Shown: piece by piece, positions 9,876 through 18,074 of the stretch | Layout: each line of letters opens with the position of its first letter | Numbering within the stretch: the stretch's first letter is position 1 | NCBI GenBank assembly: GCA_963836355.1 | Contig: CAWIJO010000023.1 | Coordinates: 81,085-145,084, forward strand | DNA: 64,000 bases | From: Palsa-506 sp963836355 | GTDB taxonomy: Bacteria; Actinomycetota; Actinomycetes; Streptosporangiales; Streptosporangiaceae | Direction: 5' to 3' | Program-made: the position numbers and the translations under genes | Notes under the pieces: generated by a model | What the model was told of the DNA's origin: nothing | Databases searched by the model: none | What the model saw: the letters and a program-made list of their open reading frames with translations, nothing else

Positions 9876-10703
9876 TCAGACCTTCCGCCAGCGGGCCTCG
9901 CACAGGGCGTAGACGCCGAAGACAACCAGGCCGAGCGCCGCGAGGAGCAGGAGGAACTCGCCAAACGGCTGGTTGCGCAGCGTGAGCAGCGTCTTGTCGA
10001 TGCCGCCCGCCTTGGCCGGCTTGTAGCTGACGGCCGCCTCGATCACAAGGACGCCGGCCAGCGCGAAAACCACGCCGCGGGCGGCGGTCCCGGTCACGCC
10101 GAGCCGCTCGACGATGCGGCGCGTCCGCGGGCTCATCTGCGATGTCCGCAGGAACTTCATGAACTTACGGCGGATGCCCTCGAAGACCAGCGTCAGGCCG
10201 GCGATCACGATGATCAGGCCGACGATGCCCACCAGCCAGCGGCCGCCGGAATGATGCATCACCTTGGCCGTCACGTCCTGCGTCTTCTTGGTCTGGCTGC
10301 CGTGCTTGCCGGAGATCACCTGGAAGGTCAGATAGGCGAAACCCGCATAGATCACCGCCCGGACCAGCGACTTCAGCCGGGGGCCAGCGCCGTTGCCCTC
10401 GCCGGTGACGCCAAAGGCGGCCTCGCTGAGACGCCAGAGCGCGTAACCGGCGAACCCGATGCCGAGCAGCCACAGCGAGACCAGGCCGTAGGGGGTGCCG
10501 GCCAGCAACTGCAGCGCGCCCTGCTGGTCAAGCTGCCGTGAGCTCTGGCCGAGCGCGACCAGGATCGCGACCCAGCCGATGAGTATGTAGATGATCCCGC
10601 GGGCGGTGAGGCCTGCCCTGGCCAGCCCGCGCGCCGCCGGGCTGTTGGATGCGCGCCTGGCGCTGGCGGAAACGTTCGCGGTAGGCGACGATACCGATGG
10701 CAT
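9876..10703 (-). CDS. DUF1206 integral membrane protein
   Basis: About 275 residues with six hydrophobic helices in three pairs. Each pair begins with a glycine-rich RAG/RGV-type segment (GLARAGLTARGIIYILIG, LKSLVRAVIYAGFAYL, GTAARGVVFALAGVL). This triplicated two-helix pattern matches DUF1206, a membrane family of unknown function. The start ATG at 10703 has GAGAGGTGG upstream at good spacing; a start at 10730 would add nine poor-quality residues. It is divergent from the DedA gene, with about 100 bases between the starts that must hold both promoters. The protein ends in a basic tail, ARWRKV. Confidence 0.85.
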   Translation of the reverse strand: MPSVSSPTANVSASARRASNSPAARGLARAGLTARGIIYILIGWVAILVALGQSSRQLDQQGALQLLAGTPYGLVSLWLLGIGFAGYALWRLSEAAFGVTGEGNGAGPRLKSLVRAVIYAGFAYLTFQVISGKHGSQTKKTQDVTAKVMHHSGGRWLVGIVGLIIVIAGLTLVFEGIRRKFMKFLRTSQMSPRTRRIVERLGVTGTAARGVVFALAGVLVIEAAVSYKPAKAGGIDKTLLTLRNQPFGEFLLLLAALGLVVFGVYALCEARWRKV

Positions 10704-10801
10704 TGGGGGCCACCTCTCAGTTCTTGCCAAGCCGGCGTTCTTGTCGGCCAGCCGCCATTACCCCGGTTCGGAGAACCTATGCGGCGTGGTTCGGGGGCCA
10801 A

Positions 10802-11479
10802 ATGCGGGGTACTGCGGGGCTCGTGACTGCTACCGCCGCGCACCTGGTCCAGGCCTACGGCTACTGGGCCGTCTTCCTCGCGGTCGGCCTGGAGAGCGTC
10901 GGCGTGCCCATCCCCGGCGAGACCACGCTGATCGCGGCCGCCCTCTTCGCTGGCAGCACGCACCGGCTGAGCCTGGTTTACCTGGTGATCGTGGCTGCCG
11001 TCGCCGCCGTGGCCGGCGACAACCTGGGCTACCTGATCGGGCGCGGCGGAGGCTATCGGCTGCTGCGCCGGTACGGGCACCGGGTGCGCGTGGACGAGGC
11101 GAAGCTCAAGGTGGGCCGCTACCTGTTCGAGCGCCATGGCGGCAGCGTGGTATTCGTCGGCCGGTTCGTCACGGTGCTGCGCACCTACGCGGCCTTCCTG
11201 GCGGGCACCAACATGATGAGCTGGCGCCGTTTCCTCGTCTACAACGCCGCGGGCGGAATCCTGTGGGCGGCCCTGGTCGGGACCGGCGCGTACCTGCTGG
11301 GCGCCGCCGCCCATCAGGTCGGCACGGTAGTGACCATCGCCGGCTGCGTGCTGGTGGTCGTGGTCATCGCCGCGGTGATCATTTACGGGCGCCGGCACAT
11401 GCAGCGGCTGGTGCGCAAGGCCGAGGAGGCGTACCCCGGACCGCTTGACGATGCCAGGACCGCCAGCGGCGCCCGGTAG
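10802..11479 (+). CDS. DedA-family membrane protein
   Basis: About 225 residues with several membrane helices. Diagnostic DedA features are the re-entrant segment near the start (LESVGVPIPGETTLIAAA), then GDNLGYLIGR and the arginine-containing GRFVTVLRTYAAFLAG. DedA proteins are membrane transporters or scramblase-like proteins linked to lipid-carrier recycling and membrane-potential maintenance. The start at ATG 10802 puts the first helix about ten residues in; an upstream in-frame start at 10697 would overlap the divergent promoter region. The gene is convergent with the phosphoesterase gene: the stops are only a few bases apart, with no room for a separate terminator. Confidence 0.9.
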   Translation: MRGTAGLVTATAAHLVQAYGYWAVFLAVGLESVGVPIPGETTLIAAALFAGSTHRLSLVYLVIVAAVAAVAGDNLGYLIGRGGGYRLLRRYGHRVRVDEAKLKVGRYLFERHGGSVVFVGRFVTVLRTYAAFLAGTNMMSWRRFLVYNAAGGILWAALVGTGAYLLGAAAHQVGTVVTIAGCVLVVVVIAAVIIYGRRHMQRLVRKAEEAYPGPLDDARTASGAR

Positions 11480-11482
11480 GCG

Positions 11483-12937
11483 TTACCAGGTACCCCACTT
11501 CAGGCTGGGCTCAGGCAGCTTCGGCGGATCGAGGAAGGCAGGCGGCGCGGTGAGGTCCAGCGCGTCGAGCGGCGCGATCGCCGCCGCGTCCCGCCGGGTC
11601 AGCGGGGGCAGGTTCCACTTCTGCTCAAGGAGCTTGAGCACGGACGTGTGGTCAAGCACGCCGGTGCAGACGTAGTCCGGCCGCGCGTACGGCGAGACGA
11701 TCACGGCGGGCACCCGGAACCCGTACCGGTCATAGCGGTGCGGGCCTGCCGCCAGGTTCTCCGCGTTCTTGACCAGCCCTGGGAGCAGCGGCCGCAGCAG
11801 CGCCTGCAGCCGGGTCGGGCTGCCGATGAGGCTGCGTCCGTCGACATCGTCGGGCGGGACCGCCGCTGGCGGCGGGACATGATCGTGATAGCCGCCGTGC
11901 TCGTCATACACCCAGATCAGCAGGGTGCGGGGCCATCCCTGGCCGTGCATCACCCGGTTGATCACCTCGGCGGCGAAGCTCTCGCCCTGCCGGATGTCCT
12001 GCGGGTTCTCCTCGGAGTAGTTGTCGAAGTCCGGATCCACGATGCTGAACGCGGGCAGCGTGCCGTTGTCGGCATCCGTGAAGAACTGGTCCGTGCCGCG
12101 GACATGCTGCATGTACCGGCCGATGCCGACCGGGAAGACGTTCGCGGTGAACTGCAGGTCCTTCTGAATCCCCTCGGTCATGCCGCGGACCGCCCGGCTC
12201 GCCGACAGCAGCCGCCGCCGGGCCATCCGGCGCTTGTGATGCGCATAGCGGCGGAGCCTGGAAGCGTCCGATGCCACCGGGTGGTAGTTGACCCAGGACA
12301 CGCCGTGCCTGGTCAGCATGTCGAAGATGGTTCCGGCGGGCGGGTAGTCGAGCAGGTCAAGAGGCGAGTCGTCGATCAGGCCGTGCGCCGTGCCGGCGAT
12401 GAGGAAACGCCGGTTGGGGAACGTCGGTCCCAGGCACGAGCTGAACCAGTGATCGGCCAGCGGGAAAGTCCTGGCGAGGCCGTAGTAGAACGGCAGGTCG
12501 TCTTCGGTCCAGTAGCCCATGCCCGCGGCGGCGCCGGCATCAGCATCGGGCAGTACGGTCTGGGTGCTGGCCACGAACCCGTCGCATTTGCCGTGCCCCC
12601 ACTGCAGATGGCTGGCATGCCAGCTCTGCGAAGGGGCCTGCGGGTGCTGGTCGGTGGACGGCAGGTGATAGGCCCGAACCGGCTCGCCGCCGGTGGCCGG
12701 GTTGGACGACTCGGGCTTCCCGTCCGCGCCGAGCCGGAAGCCCTCGCCGCGGCCCTGCAGCATGCCGAGATAGTTGTCGTAGGAGTGGTTCTCCATCATC
12801 AGGACGACGACGTGCTCGATCTGCGGCAGGAGATCGGTGCCGGCCGGCCGGGACGGCGCCGGCCGTGGCCCGGGCTGCTGGCCGCCTGCCTGGCGCTCCC
12901 GGCGCCGCACCTCAAGCTGCTCGAGCCGTCCCCACAC
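11483..12937 (-). CDS. Phosphoesterase family protein (phospholipase C / acid phosphatase AcpA-like)
   Basis: A 484-residue protein of the alkaline-phosphatase-fold phosphoesterase family (PF04185). It has the early metal/nucleophile block VVVLMMENHSYDNYLG near residue 45, the block DHWFSSCLGPTFPNRRF, and the late metal-binding WVYDEHGGYHDHVPPP. The family hydrolyses phosphate esters, including phosphatidylcholine in phospholipase C members. Most relatives are exported by a Tat signal, but none is visible here: the N-terminus is polar (start GTG 12937, preceded by GAGAAAGGTGG). Either the protein acts inside the cell or the true start is missing. It sits immediately downstream of the ABC permease gene but reads as an independent function. 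Confidence 0.88.
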   Translation of the reverse strand: MWGRLEQLEVRRRERQAGGQQPGPRPAPSRPAGTDLLPQIEHVVVLMMENHSYDNYLGMLQGRGEGFRLGADGKPESSNPATGGEPVRAYHLPSTDQHPQAPSQSWHASHLQWGHGKCDGFVASTQTVLPDADAGAAAGMGYWTEDDLPFYYGLARTFPLADHWFSSCLGPTFPNRRFLIAGTAHGLIDDSPLDLLDYPPAGTIFDMLTRHGVSWVNYHPVASDASRLRRYAHHKRRMARRRLLSASRAVRGMTEGIQKDLQFTANVFPVGIGRYMQHVRGTDQFFTDADNGTLPAFSIVDPDFDNYSEENPQDIRQGESFAAEVINRVMHGQGWPRTLLIWVYDEHGGYHDHVPPPAAVPPDDVDGRSLIGSPTRLQALLRPLLPGLVKNAENLAAGPHRYDRYGFRVPAVIVSPYARPDYVCTGVLDHTSVLKLLEQKWNLPPLTRRDAAAIAPLDALDLTAPPAFLDPPKLPEPSLKWGTW

Positions 12938-12989
12938 GGTGCCGCCACCTTTCTCCCCAGATGTTGCGGTATCGTCTCATGCCCCCCGG

Positions 12990-13853
12990 TCAGGAGACTA
13001 TGTCGCGATTGCGGAAGCGGCGGAAGGCGAAGGCGAAGAGGACCAGGGCGTAGCACACCGACACCGACGCGCCCTCGATCATTCCGCTCCAGGTGACCTG
13101 TGACTGGAGTGCCGCCAGCCAGGAGAACTGCCAGTGGCTCGGCAGGATCTCCCGCCAGGAGCCGAGCGCGGTCACCGCGTCCAGGATGTTGCTGACGATC
13201 ACCAGGCCCACCGCCCCGCCCACGGCACCGAGCGGCGAGTCGGTCGACACCGACAGCAGGAAGGCCAGCGCGGCCACTACGAGTTCGGTGATCAGCACAT
13301 AGCCGAGCACGATGCCCAGCCGGGCGAACGCGGTCCCGGCCGGCAGGTCCACGCCGGTGGCCGGCAGCCGCAGCGGATGCCAGCCGAACGCTACCGTCCC
13401 GGCCACCAGCGCCATCCCGGCCAGCGCGGTGATCGCGACGGAGGAGTAGGTCAGCGCCACCGCCAGCTTCTGCCGCAGCAACCTGGACCGCGGCACCGGC
13501 GCGGCCAGCAGGTACCGCAGCGACGACCAGCTGGCCTCGCTGGCGACGGTATCCCCGCAGAACAGCGCTACCGCCACCACCAGCAGGAAACCGGCCGACA
13601 CGAAGAAGCTGAACGCCGCGAAGTTGAGGCCGCCGTGGGTCGCCACCGCGACCAGGCCTGGCGTCCCGTTTCCGGCCGACGCCGGGCCGCTTACCTCGAA
13701 GGCGCCGACTAGGATCCAGGGCAAGACCAGCAAGATTCCAAACGCGATCATCGTCCGCCGGCGCCGCAGCTGGCGGACCGCCTCCACCCGGAACGGCAGG
13801 GTGCGGCGCGGGCTGTATCCCGGCGCGCTGGCGCTGGCTGGCACGGTTGTCAT
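12990..13853 (-). CDS. ABC-2 type transporter permease
   Basis: A 287-residue membrane protein with a cytoplasmic N-terminus ending in basic residues (RQLRRRRTM) and six strongly hydrophobic segments. This is the ABC-2 permease layout of two-component exporters. A conserved-looking DTVASEASWSSLRYLLAAPV loop is typical of these permeases. Its ATG at 13853 overlaps the stop of the upstream fusion ATPase (ATGA), so the two are almost certainly translationally coupled and form one transporter. Substrate unknown. It ends with a basic tail, RRFRNRDIVS. Confidence 0.9.
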   Translation of the reverse strand: MTTVPASASAPGYSPRRTLPFRVEAVRQLRRRRTMIAFGILLVLPWILVGAFEVSGPASAGNGTPGLVAVATHGGLNFAAFSFFVSAGFLLVVAVALFCGDTVASEASWSSLRYLLAAPVPRSRLLRQKLAVALTYSSVAITALAGMALVAGTVAFGWHPLRLPATGVDLPAGTAFARLGIVLGYVLITELVVAALAFLLSVSTDSPLGAVGGAVGLVIVSNILDAVTALGSWREILPSHWQFSWLAALQSQVTWSGMIEGASVSVCYALVLFAFAFRRFRNRDIVS

Positions 13854-16720
13854 TGCCGCTCCTCCCCGCCGTGGCCGGCCGGGTCAGTCGGACCGGCCTG
13901 CTCGGCGGGCTCCGCGGAGCCCGCGATCAGGGCCAGGAACGCATCCTCCAGGCGGCGGTTCGGCATTACCCGGTCCACCGGGACCCCGGCCTCGACAAGC
14001 GCGGCCACCACCGCGGAGGCGGCAACGCCGTTGGGATGCACCAGCACGCCGTCGGGGTGCCGCTCGGCGCCGTCGATCCCGTGCAGCCCGGCCAGCACGG
14101 TTACCGCCCGCTGCGCCTGCGTGGTGCCCACCACGATTCCGGATCCGGTGCCGATGATCTCGCTTACCGGCCCAGCCGCGAGACGGCGGCCCATGCCCAT
14201 CACCACCACGTGGCTACAGGTCTGCTCGACCTCTGCGAGCATGTGGCTGGACAGGATTACCGTCCGGCCGTCCGCCGCGTACTGGACGAGGACGTCGCGC
14301 ATCTCCCTGATCTGCGGCGGATCCAGGCCGTTCATCGGCTCATCGAGCACTAGCAGGTCCGGCAGGCCGAGCATGGCCTGCGCGATCGCGAGTCGCTGGC
14401 GCATGCCGTGGGAGTAAGCGCGCACCGGGCGGTCAATGGCCGTGCCCAGGCGTGCTATCGCAAGCACTTCCGCCAGGTGCGAGTCGCCGGCCGGCCGGCC
14501 GGTCGCCCGCCAGTACAGCTCCAGGTTGGCCCGGCCGGACAGGTGCGGCAGGAACCCGGGACCCTCGACGAACGAGCCGAGCCGAGATAGCGCCGGCGCA
14601 CCGGGCCGGACCGGTCGGCCGAAGATCATGATGGTGCCGGCGCCGGCGTGGATCAGGCCCATCAGGATCCGCAGCGTGGTCGTTTTGCCCGCGCCGTTGG
14701 GCCCGAGCAGGCCGAGGACCTCGCCGCGGTTGACCCGCAGCGACACCCGGTCGACGGCCAGCTGGCCGTCGTGGTAGCGCTTGGTCAGGCCGGTGATCTC
14801 CAGCGGGACGCCGGCCAGCTCGGGTACCAGCGCGTCCCGCGGCCGGCGGCGCCCGGCGGCCAGGATCAGGCCGGCCGCCGCAACTGCCGCCAGCGGCGCT
14901 GCCCAGGTCCACCAGGGCACCCCGCCGTTGATGACCGCCAGGGCCGGGTCAGACGGCACCGACAGGCCGGGGCCGGCCAGCGCGACCTGATACGTCGCGG
15001 CCTGCTGCGGGGTGGCGTAGGCGAAATCGGTGGTGGTCAGCACCAGCCGGAGCCGGTGCCCGGCGGCGAAGTCGTAGTCGATCACCGGCAGCCGGACGGT
15101 GTGCACCGGGCCGGCCGCACCGGTCACCTGCAGCGGCGCGGCGAGCTGGCCGGGCAGCGTCGCGTTGCCCGCCTGGTCGACGTCGTAGACCTTGGCGAAG
15201 AGCGTCACCCGGGCCGCGCCGCCGACCCGGACCCGGACCGCGGGCGAGCCGGTGACCTGGACTGGCGCCGGCAGCGGAGCCGACTGGAAGACCGCGCTCT
15301 GGCCTGGCATGTCGAAGGTGAGCCCGCCGAGCGAGCCGAGGCCGGGGAAGACTGAGATCGAGGCCGGCGAGCCGCCTGGCGGGCGGATGATCGTCTGCCC
15401 GGGCCCGGTCAGCCGAAGCATGGTCCGCCTGGTCCCGCCGAGCCCCGGGTAGCGGGCCGCGGTGGCGACGCCGAGAATCTCGGTGCCGGCCGAAGGGTCG
15501 AAGCCCAGGTTCCTGGTCACCGCGAAGGCCGGCTGGCCGGTAGCGGCGGTGCCCCCGGCGCGGCCGGCCGGGGCACCTTCGGCGGCTGGCCGGAACGGCT
15601 GGTTCGGCGGCTTCAGCCACCGGTCGAACCACTGCTCGGTTAGCGCGCTGACCCGGCTGGTCTCCTGGTTGCCGCCGTCGTGCCCGCCGGCGAACCAGAC
15701 CATGTCGACCGGGGCGCCGTTGCGCTTGATGGCCTGGTAGTTCGCGTCCGCCTGGTCCAGCCCGAACAGCGAGTCGTGCTTGCCCTGCACGAGCAGGGTG
15801 GGGACATCGATCCGGCCGGCCACGCTCGCCGGGCTGGACCGCTGCAACAGCGAGATCGCCTGCGGGGTCGGCTTCCCGAGCGTGGCGACCTGCCGGTAGA
15901 CGGCGCAGACCGCGGGCAGGAACCGGCCGCACTGGACGGCCTGCGCCAGGGCCGCCTGGCTGGCCCGGCCCGGCTGGCCGCCGCTCTGGCCGGGCGTGCC
16001 CTGGCCGGGCGTGCCCTGGCCGGACCCGGTTCGGCCTGGCCCGCGCTGGCCGCCTGCGCCGAAGCCGACGGACCCCTGGGTGAACAGCAGGCCAGCCCAC
16101 TGCTTCTTGAAAACGCCGTCTTGCGGGCCGCCGCCCGCCGCATCCGGGAACAGCGCGGTCGCCAGGTTGTTCCAGGTGATCTGCGGGACGATCGCGTCTA
16201 CCCGGTGGTCGTAGGCGGCGGCCAGCAGGGCGATCCCGCCGCCGTAGGACGCTCCGGCGATGCCGACCCTGGGATCTCCGGGATGATCCAGCAGCACCCG
16301 CGGTTGCCTGGCCAGCCAGCCGATCAGTTGCTCGACGTCCTTGACCTCGTAGTCCGGGGAGTCGAGCGCGATCTGGCCGGTGGACTTGCCGAATCCGCGG
16401 GCCGACCAGGTCAGCACGGCGAACCCGGCCCTGGCCAGTTGCTCAGCCTGCGGCCGGACCGCGTTCTTGGCCTGGCCGAATCCGTGTGCCAGCAAGATGG
16501 CCGGCGCCCGGCCGCTGCCCGCCGGAGTGAAGAAGGTGGCGTCGAGTAGCACGTCCTGGTTGCCTTGCGGGCCGTCGGTAACGGCAATCCGCAGGCTCCG
16601 CACGCTGACCGGGGCAGCGCGGCCGGCCGCGACGACCACGACGGCCACCGCGGCGATGACGAGCACGGCAGCCGCAAGCCCGGCCAGCACGCGCGCCCCC
16701 GGACGCCTGCGCAGTTTCAT
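13850..16720 (-). CDS. Membrane-anchored X-Pro-peptidase-like hydrolase fused to an ABC transporter ATPase
   Basis: A 956-residue fusion. An N-terminal membrane segment (residues ~10-33) is followed by an alpha/beta hydrolase of the CocE/NonD or X-Pro dipeptidyl-peptidase type: ILLAHGFGQ, nucleophile elbow GASYGGG, acid region LLVQGKHDSLFG, His in AGGHDGG. A beta-rich domain of the kind that follows such hydrolases and a second membrane helix (near residue 610-630) come next. The C-terminal ~310 residues are an ABC ATPase with Walker A GPNGAGKTT, signature YSHGMRQRLAIAQA and Walker B LLVLDEPMNGLDP. The topology places the hydrolase outside and the ATPase inside. It is coupled by ATGA overlap to the permease. 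Coupling hydrolysis outside to transport is an inference. Confidence 0.88.
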   Translation of the reverse strand: MKLRRRPGARVLAGLAAAVLVIAAVAVVVVAAGRAAPVSVRSLRIAVTDGPQGNQDVLLDATFFTPAGSGRAPAILLAHGFGQAKNAVRPQAEQLARAGFAVLTWSARGFGKSTGQIALDSPDYEVKDVEQLIGWLARQPRVLLDHPGDPRVGIAGASYGGGIALLAAAYDHRVDAIVPQITWNNLATALFPDAAGGGPQDGVFKKQWAGLLFTQGSVGFGAGGQRGPGRTGSGQGTPGQGTPGQSGGQPGRASQAALAQAVQCGRFLPAVCAVYRQVATLGKPTPQAISLLQRSSPASVAGRIDVPTLLVQGKHDSLFGLDQADANYQAIKRNGAPVDMVWFAGGHDGGNQETSRVSALTEQWFDRWLKPPNQPFRPAAEGAPAGRAGGTAATGQPAFAVTRNLGFDPSAGTEILGVATAARYPGLGGTRRTMLRLTGPGQTIIRPPGGSPASISVFPGLGSLGGLTFDMPGQSAVFQSAPLPAPVQVTGSPAVRVRVGGAARVTLFAKVYDVDQAGNATLPGQLAAPLQVTGAAGPVHTVRLPVIDYDFAAGHRLRLVLTTTDFAYATPQQAATYQVALAGPGLSVPSDPALAVINGGVPWWTWAAPLAAVAAAGLILAAGRRRPRDALVPELAGVPLEITGLTKRYHDGQLAVDRVSLRVNRGEVLGLLGPNGAGKTTTLRILMGLIHAGAGTIMIFGRPVRPGAPALSRLGSFVEGPGFLPHLSGRANLELYWRATGRPAGDSHLAEVLAIARLGTAIDRPVRAYSHGMRQRLAIAQAMLGLPDLLVLDEPMNGLDPPQIREMRDVLVQYAADGRTVILSSHMLAEVEQTCSHVVVMGMGRRLAAGPVSEIIGTGSGIVVGTTQAQRAVTVLAGLHGIDGAERHPDGVLVHPNGVAASAVVAALVEAGVPVDRVMPNRRLEDAFLALIAGSAEPAEQAGPTDPAGHGGEERQ

Positions 16721-16980
16721 ACCCGGACGTTAGCAACGCGCAGGCACTGCCCCGGCCCGCTGCCCGAACGCTAACGGCGCCGTAACATGGCCGGCCGCCC
16801 TGGCCAGCCGCCGGCCGCTGATCGCGGGCGCAACGGCGGCCCGTCGCTGCGGGCGCGCGCGCCGGCTCTGGCTTCGCGGCGCGGCCAGTCGCACCCCGAC
16901 TCGTAACTGGCGCGGTTCGTGACTGGGACGAAGTCACAACTGATCACCGGATCAGGCGGTGTTGATCGTGCGCCAGGCCG
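16721..16980. other. Intergenic region between two minus-strand genes
   Basis: About 260 bases with no supported gene. It should hold the promoter of the hydrolase-ATPase gene at its left side and the 3' end of the GntR gene at its right. The only structure I see is a short perfect inverted repeat, GTGACT/AGTCAC (16919-16937) with a seven-base loop, followed by TGATCACCGGATCA. It may be a weak terminator or an operator; there is no T-run. Confidence 0.4.
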
Positions 16981-17229
16981 CTAGCCCTTGGGGGCGACGA
17001 ACGTTCCCTTTCCCACCACGCTGGCGACTAGGCCGCGCTCGCGGAGCTCCCGCATGGTCCGGCGCACGGTCTGGTAGGCGATCCCCCACTGATCGGCCAG
17101 ATCCCGCTCTGCTGGCAGCCGGGCGCCTGGCGCCAGGTCGCCAGCAGCAATCCTGGCCGCGATGTAGTCGGCGGCCTGGACGTACAGAGGTGTCGGCGAG
17201 TCGGGGTTGAAGATCGGCGGCTCAGCCAT
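16981..17229 (-). CDS. Short GntR-family winged-helix regulator
   Basis: An 82-residue protein that is essentially only the GntR DNA-binding domain: TPLYVQAADYIAARIAAGDL, GARLPAERDLADQWGI, then YQTVRRTMRELRERGLV and the wing GKGTFVAPKG. There is no effector domain, as in short GntR repressors common in actinomycetes and in their integrative elements. I chose ATG 17229, since an in-frame start at 17298 would begin inside the palindrome upstream. It is divergent from a 57-codon ORF, with a perfect inverted repeat between them, which suggests autoregulation. Confidence 0.85.
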   Translation of the reverse strand: MAEPPIFNPDSPTPLYVQAADYIAARIAAGDLAPGARLPAERDLADQWGIAYQTVRRTMRELRERGLVASVVGKGTFVAPKG

Positions 17230-17272
17230 GTCGATCACTGTAAGGCAGCGTTGACCTGCCAAAATACTCGCG

Positions 17273-17298
17273 ATGCTATACATCGCTACGTATAGCAT
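17273..17298. promoter_or_regulatory. Perfect 9-bp inverted repeat, probable GntR operator
   Basis: ATGCTATAC (17273-17281) and GTATAGCAT (17290-17298) form a perfect palindrome with an eight-base spacer. It lies in AT-rich DNA between the divergent GntR gene and a small ORF, and contains TATA-like sequence in each arm. Two-fold symmetric sites of this kind are typical of dimeric GntR repressors. That this is the operator is an inference from position and symmetry. Confidence 0.55.
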
Positions 17299-17351
17299 TG
17301 TAGAGAGTTATCTTCCATGGACGGCCCGAACGCAGCGCTGCGAGGAGTGCG

Positions 17352-17525
17352 GTGAGCAACGACCGCAAGGACCCGCCCGGTCTGGTGTTCGGTGACGCTG
17401 GCGGGTGGATCTCCGGCCCGGCGCTGGACTCCGACCAGTTAGAGCGCAAGCAGCTTGGCGGCCCGTGGTTCGGCATCAACGTCGGCGCGTGGATGAAGGA
17501 GTACGGCGGCCGGTGCCGTAGCTGA
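17352..17525 (+). CDS. Small protein of 57 residues, unrecognised
   Basis: A GTG-started ORF with GAGGAG about five bases upstream. The product is Gly/Trp-rich and soluble-looking, with segments VFGDAGGWISGPALD and PWFGINVGAWMKEYGG. I do not recognise a family. The case for a real gene rests on the good ribosome site, the actinomycete codon pattern (GC-rich third positions) and its place just across the palindrome from the GntR gene, as expected for a repressor-controlled target. The minus-strand frame over the same DNA is low-complexity Ala/Arg and is probably a shadow. Confidence 0.5.
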   Translation: MSNDRKDPPGLVFGDAGGWISGPALDSDQLERKQLGGPWFGINVGAWMKEYGGRCRS

Positions 17526-17726
17526 CGAGCCGTTTCTGCCGCGCTCGACGGTGCGCTAGCGGCCGGCCGCATTTCGTCTCCGCGGCCGACAACCGCGGCG
17601 GCGATCACGGCGGAGGCTCTTGCCGTGGCGGCGGCAGCCGAGGCGGCTGAGCACCGGCGGTCGCCGAGCATTACGACGCCTGCTGCCACGGCGGCAGACG
17701 CGGACCGCGGCACCGGGCTGGCCCGG

Positions 17727-18074
17727 CTAGGGAGACGACGAGGCAGTAGCTGAGGGAGCCGGCGTCGAGGAGGACGGCGATGTCGGCGATGTCGGCGGAA
17801 CGCTGGTCGGCGGCCGTGGCGTCGCGCTCGGACGCGGCGTCGCGCTCGGACGCGGCGTCGCGCTCGTCGTCGGGGACGCCGAACTCGCCGGCGTGGTCGG
17901 CGAGGCTGGTTTCCGAGTGCTCGCCGGCGGTGAGGTGGCGGGCGCGGGCGAGACTGCCGGCTGTATCGTCGAGGTGCCCTGGTCGGCCGACCAATGGTGA
18001 TATTTCGTGTTGGCCGCCAGGGCGACCAAGAAGATTGCGATCAGAACCCAGGTCGAGGTCCGGACCCGTCGCAT
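17727..18074 (-). CDS. Membrane-anchored Pro/Ser/Thr-rich protein
   Basis: A 115-residue protein with a short basic N-terminus (MRRVRTSTW), one hydrophobic segment (VLIAIFLVALAAN) and then ~85 residues of almost only P, S, T and A, including three near-repeats of SATPRP. It is probably anchored by its N-terminus with a disordered extracytoplasmic stalk. Its ATG shares one base with the stop of the MscS gene (TGATG), so the two are translationally coupled. No enzymatic motif is present. The repetitive tail corresponds to a DNA tract of repeated GCGTCGCGCTCGGAC units. Confidence 0.65.
   Translation of the reverse strand: MRRVRTSTWVLIAIFLVALAANTKYHHWSADQGTSTIQPAVSPAPATSPPASTRKPASPTTPASSASPTTSATPRPSATPRPSATPRPPTSVPPTSPTSPSSSTPAPSATASSSP

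Noticed and set aside
6129..10541. A 1,470-codon plus-strand open frame
   Set aside because: It is the mirror of the SARP/ATPase gene on the minus strand. It is Gly/Arg/Gln-rich with no recognisable domain, whereas the minus frame has several full domains.
17276..17713. A 145-codon minus-strand open frame over the small ORF
   Set aside because: Ala/Arg/Ser low complexity; it crosses the palindrome and has no ribosome site.
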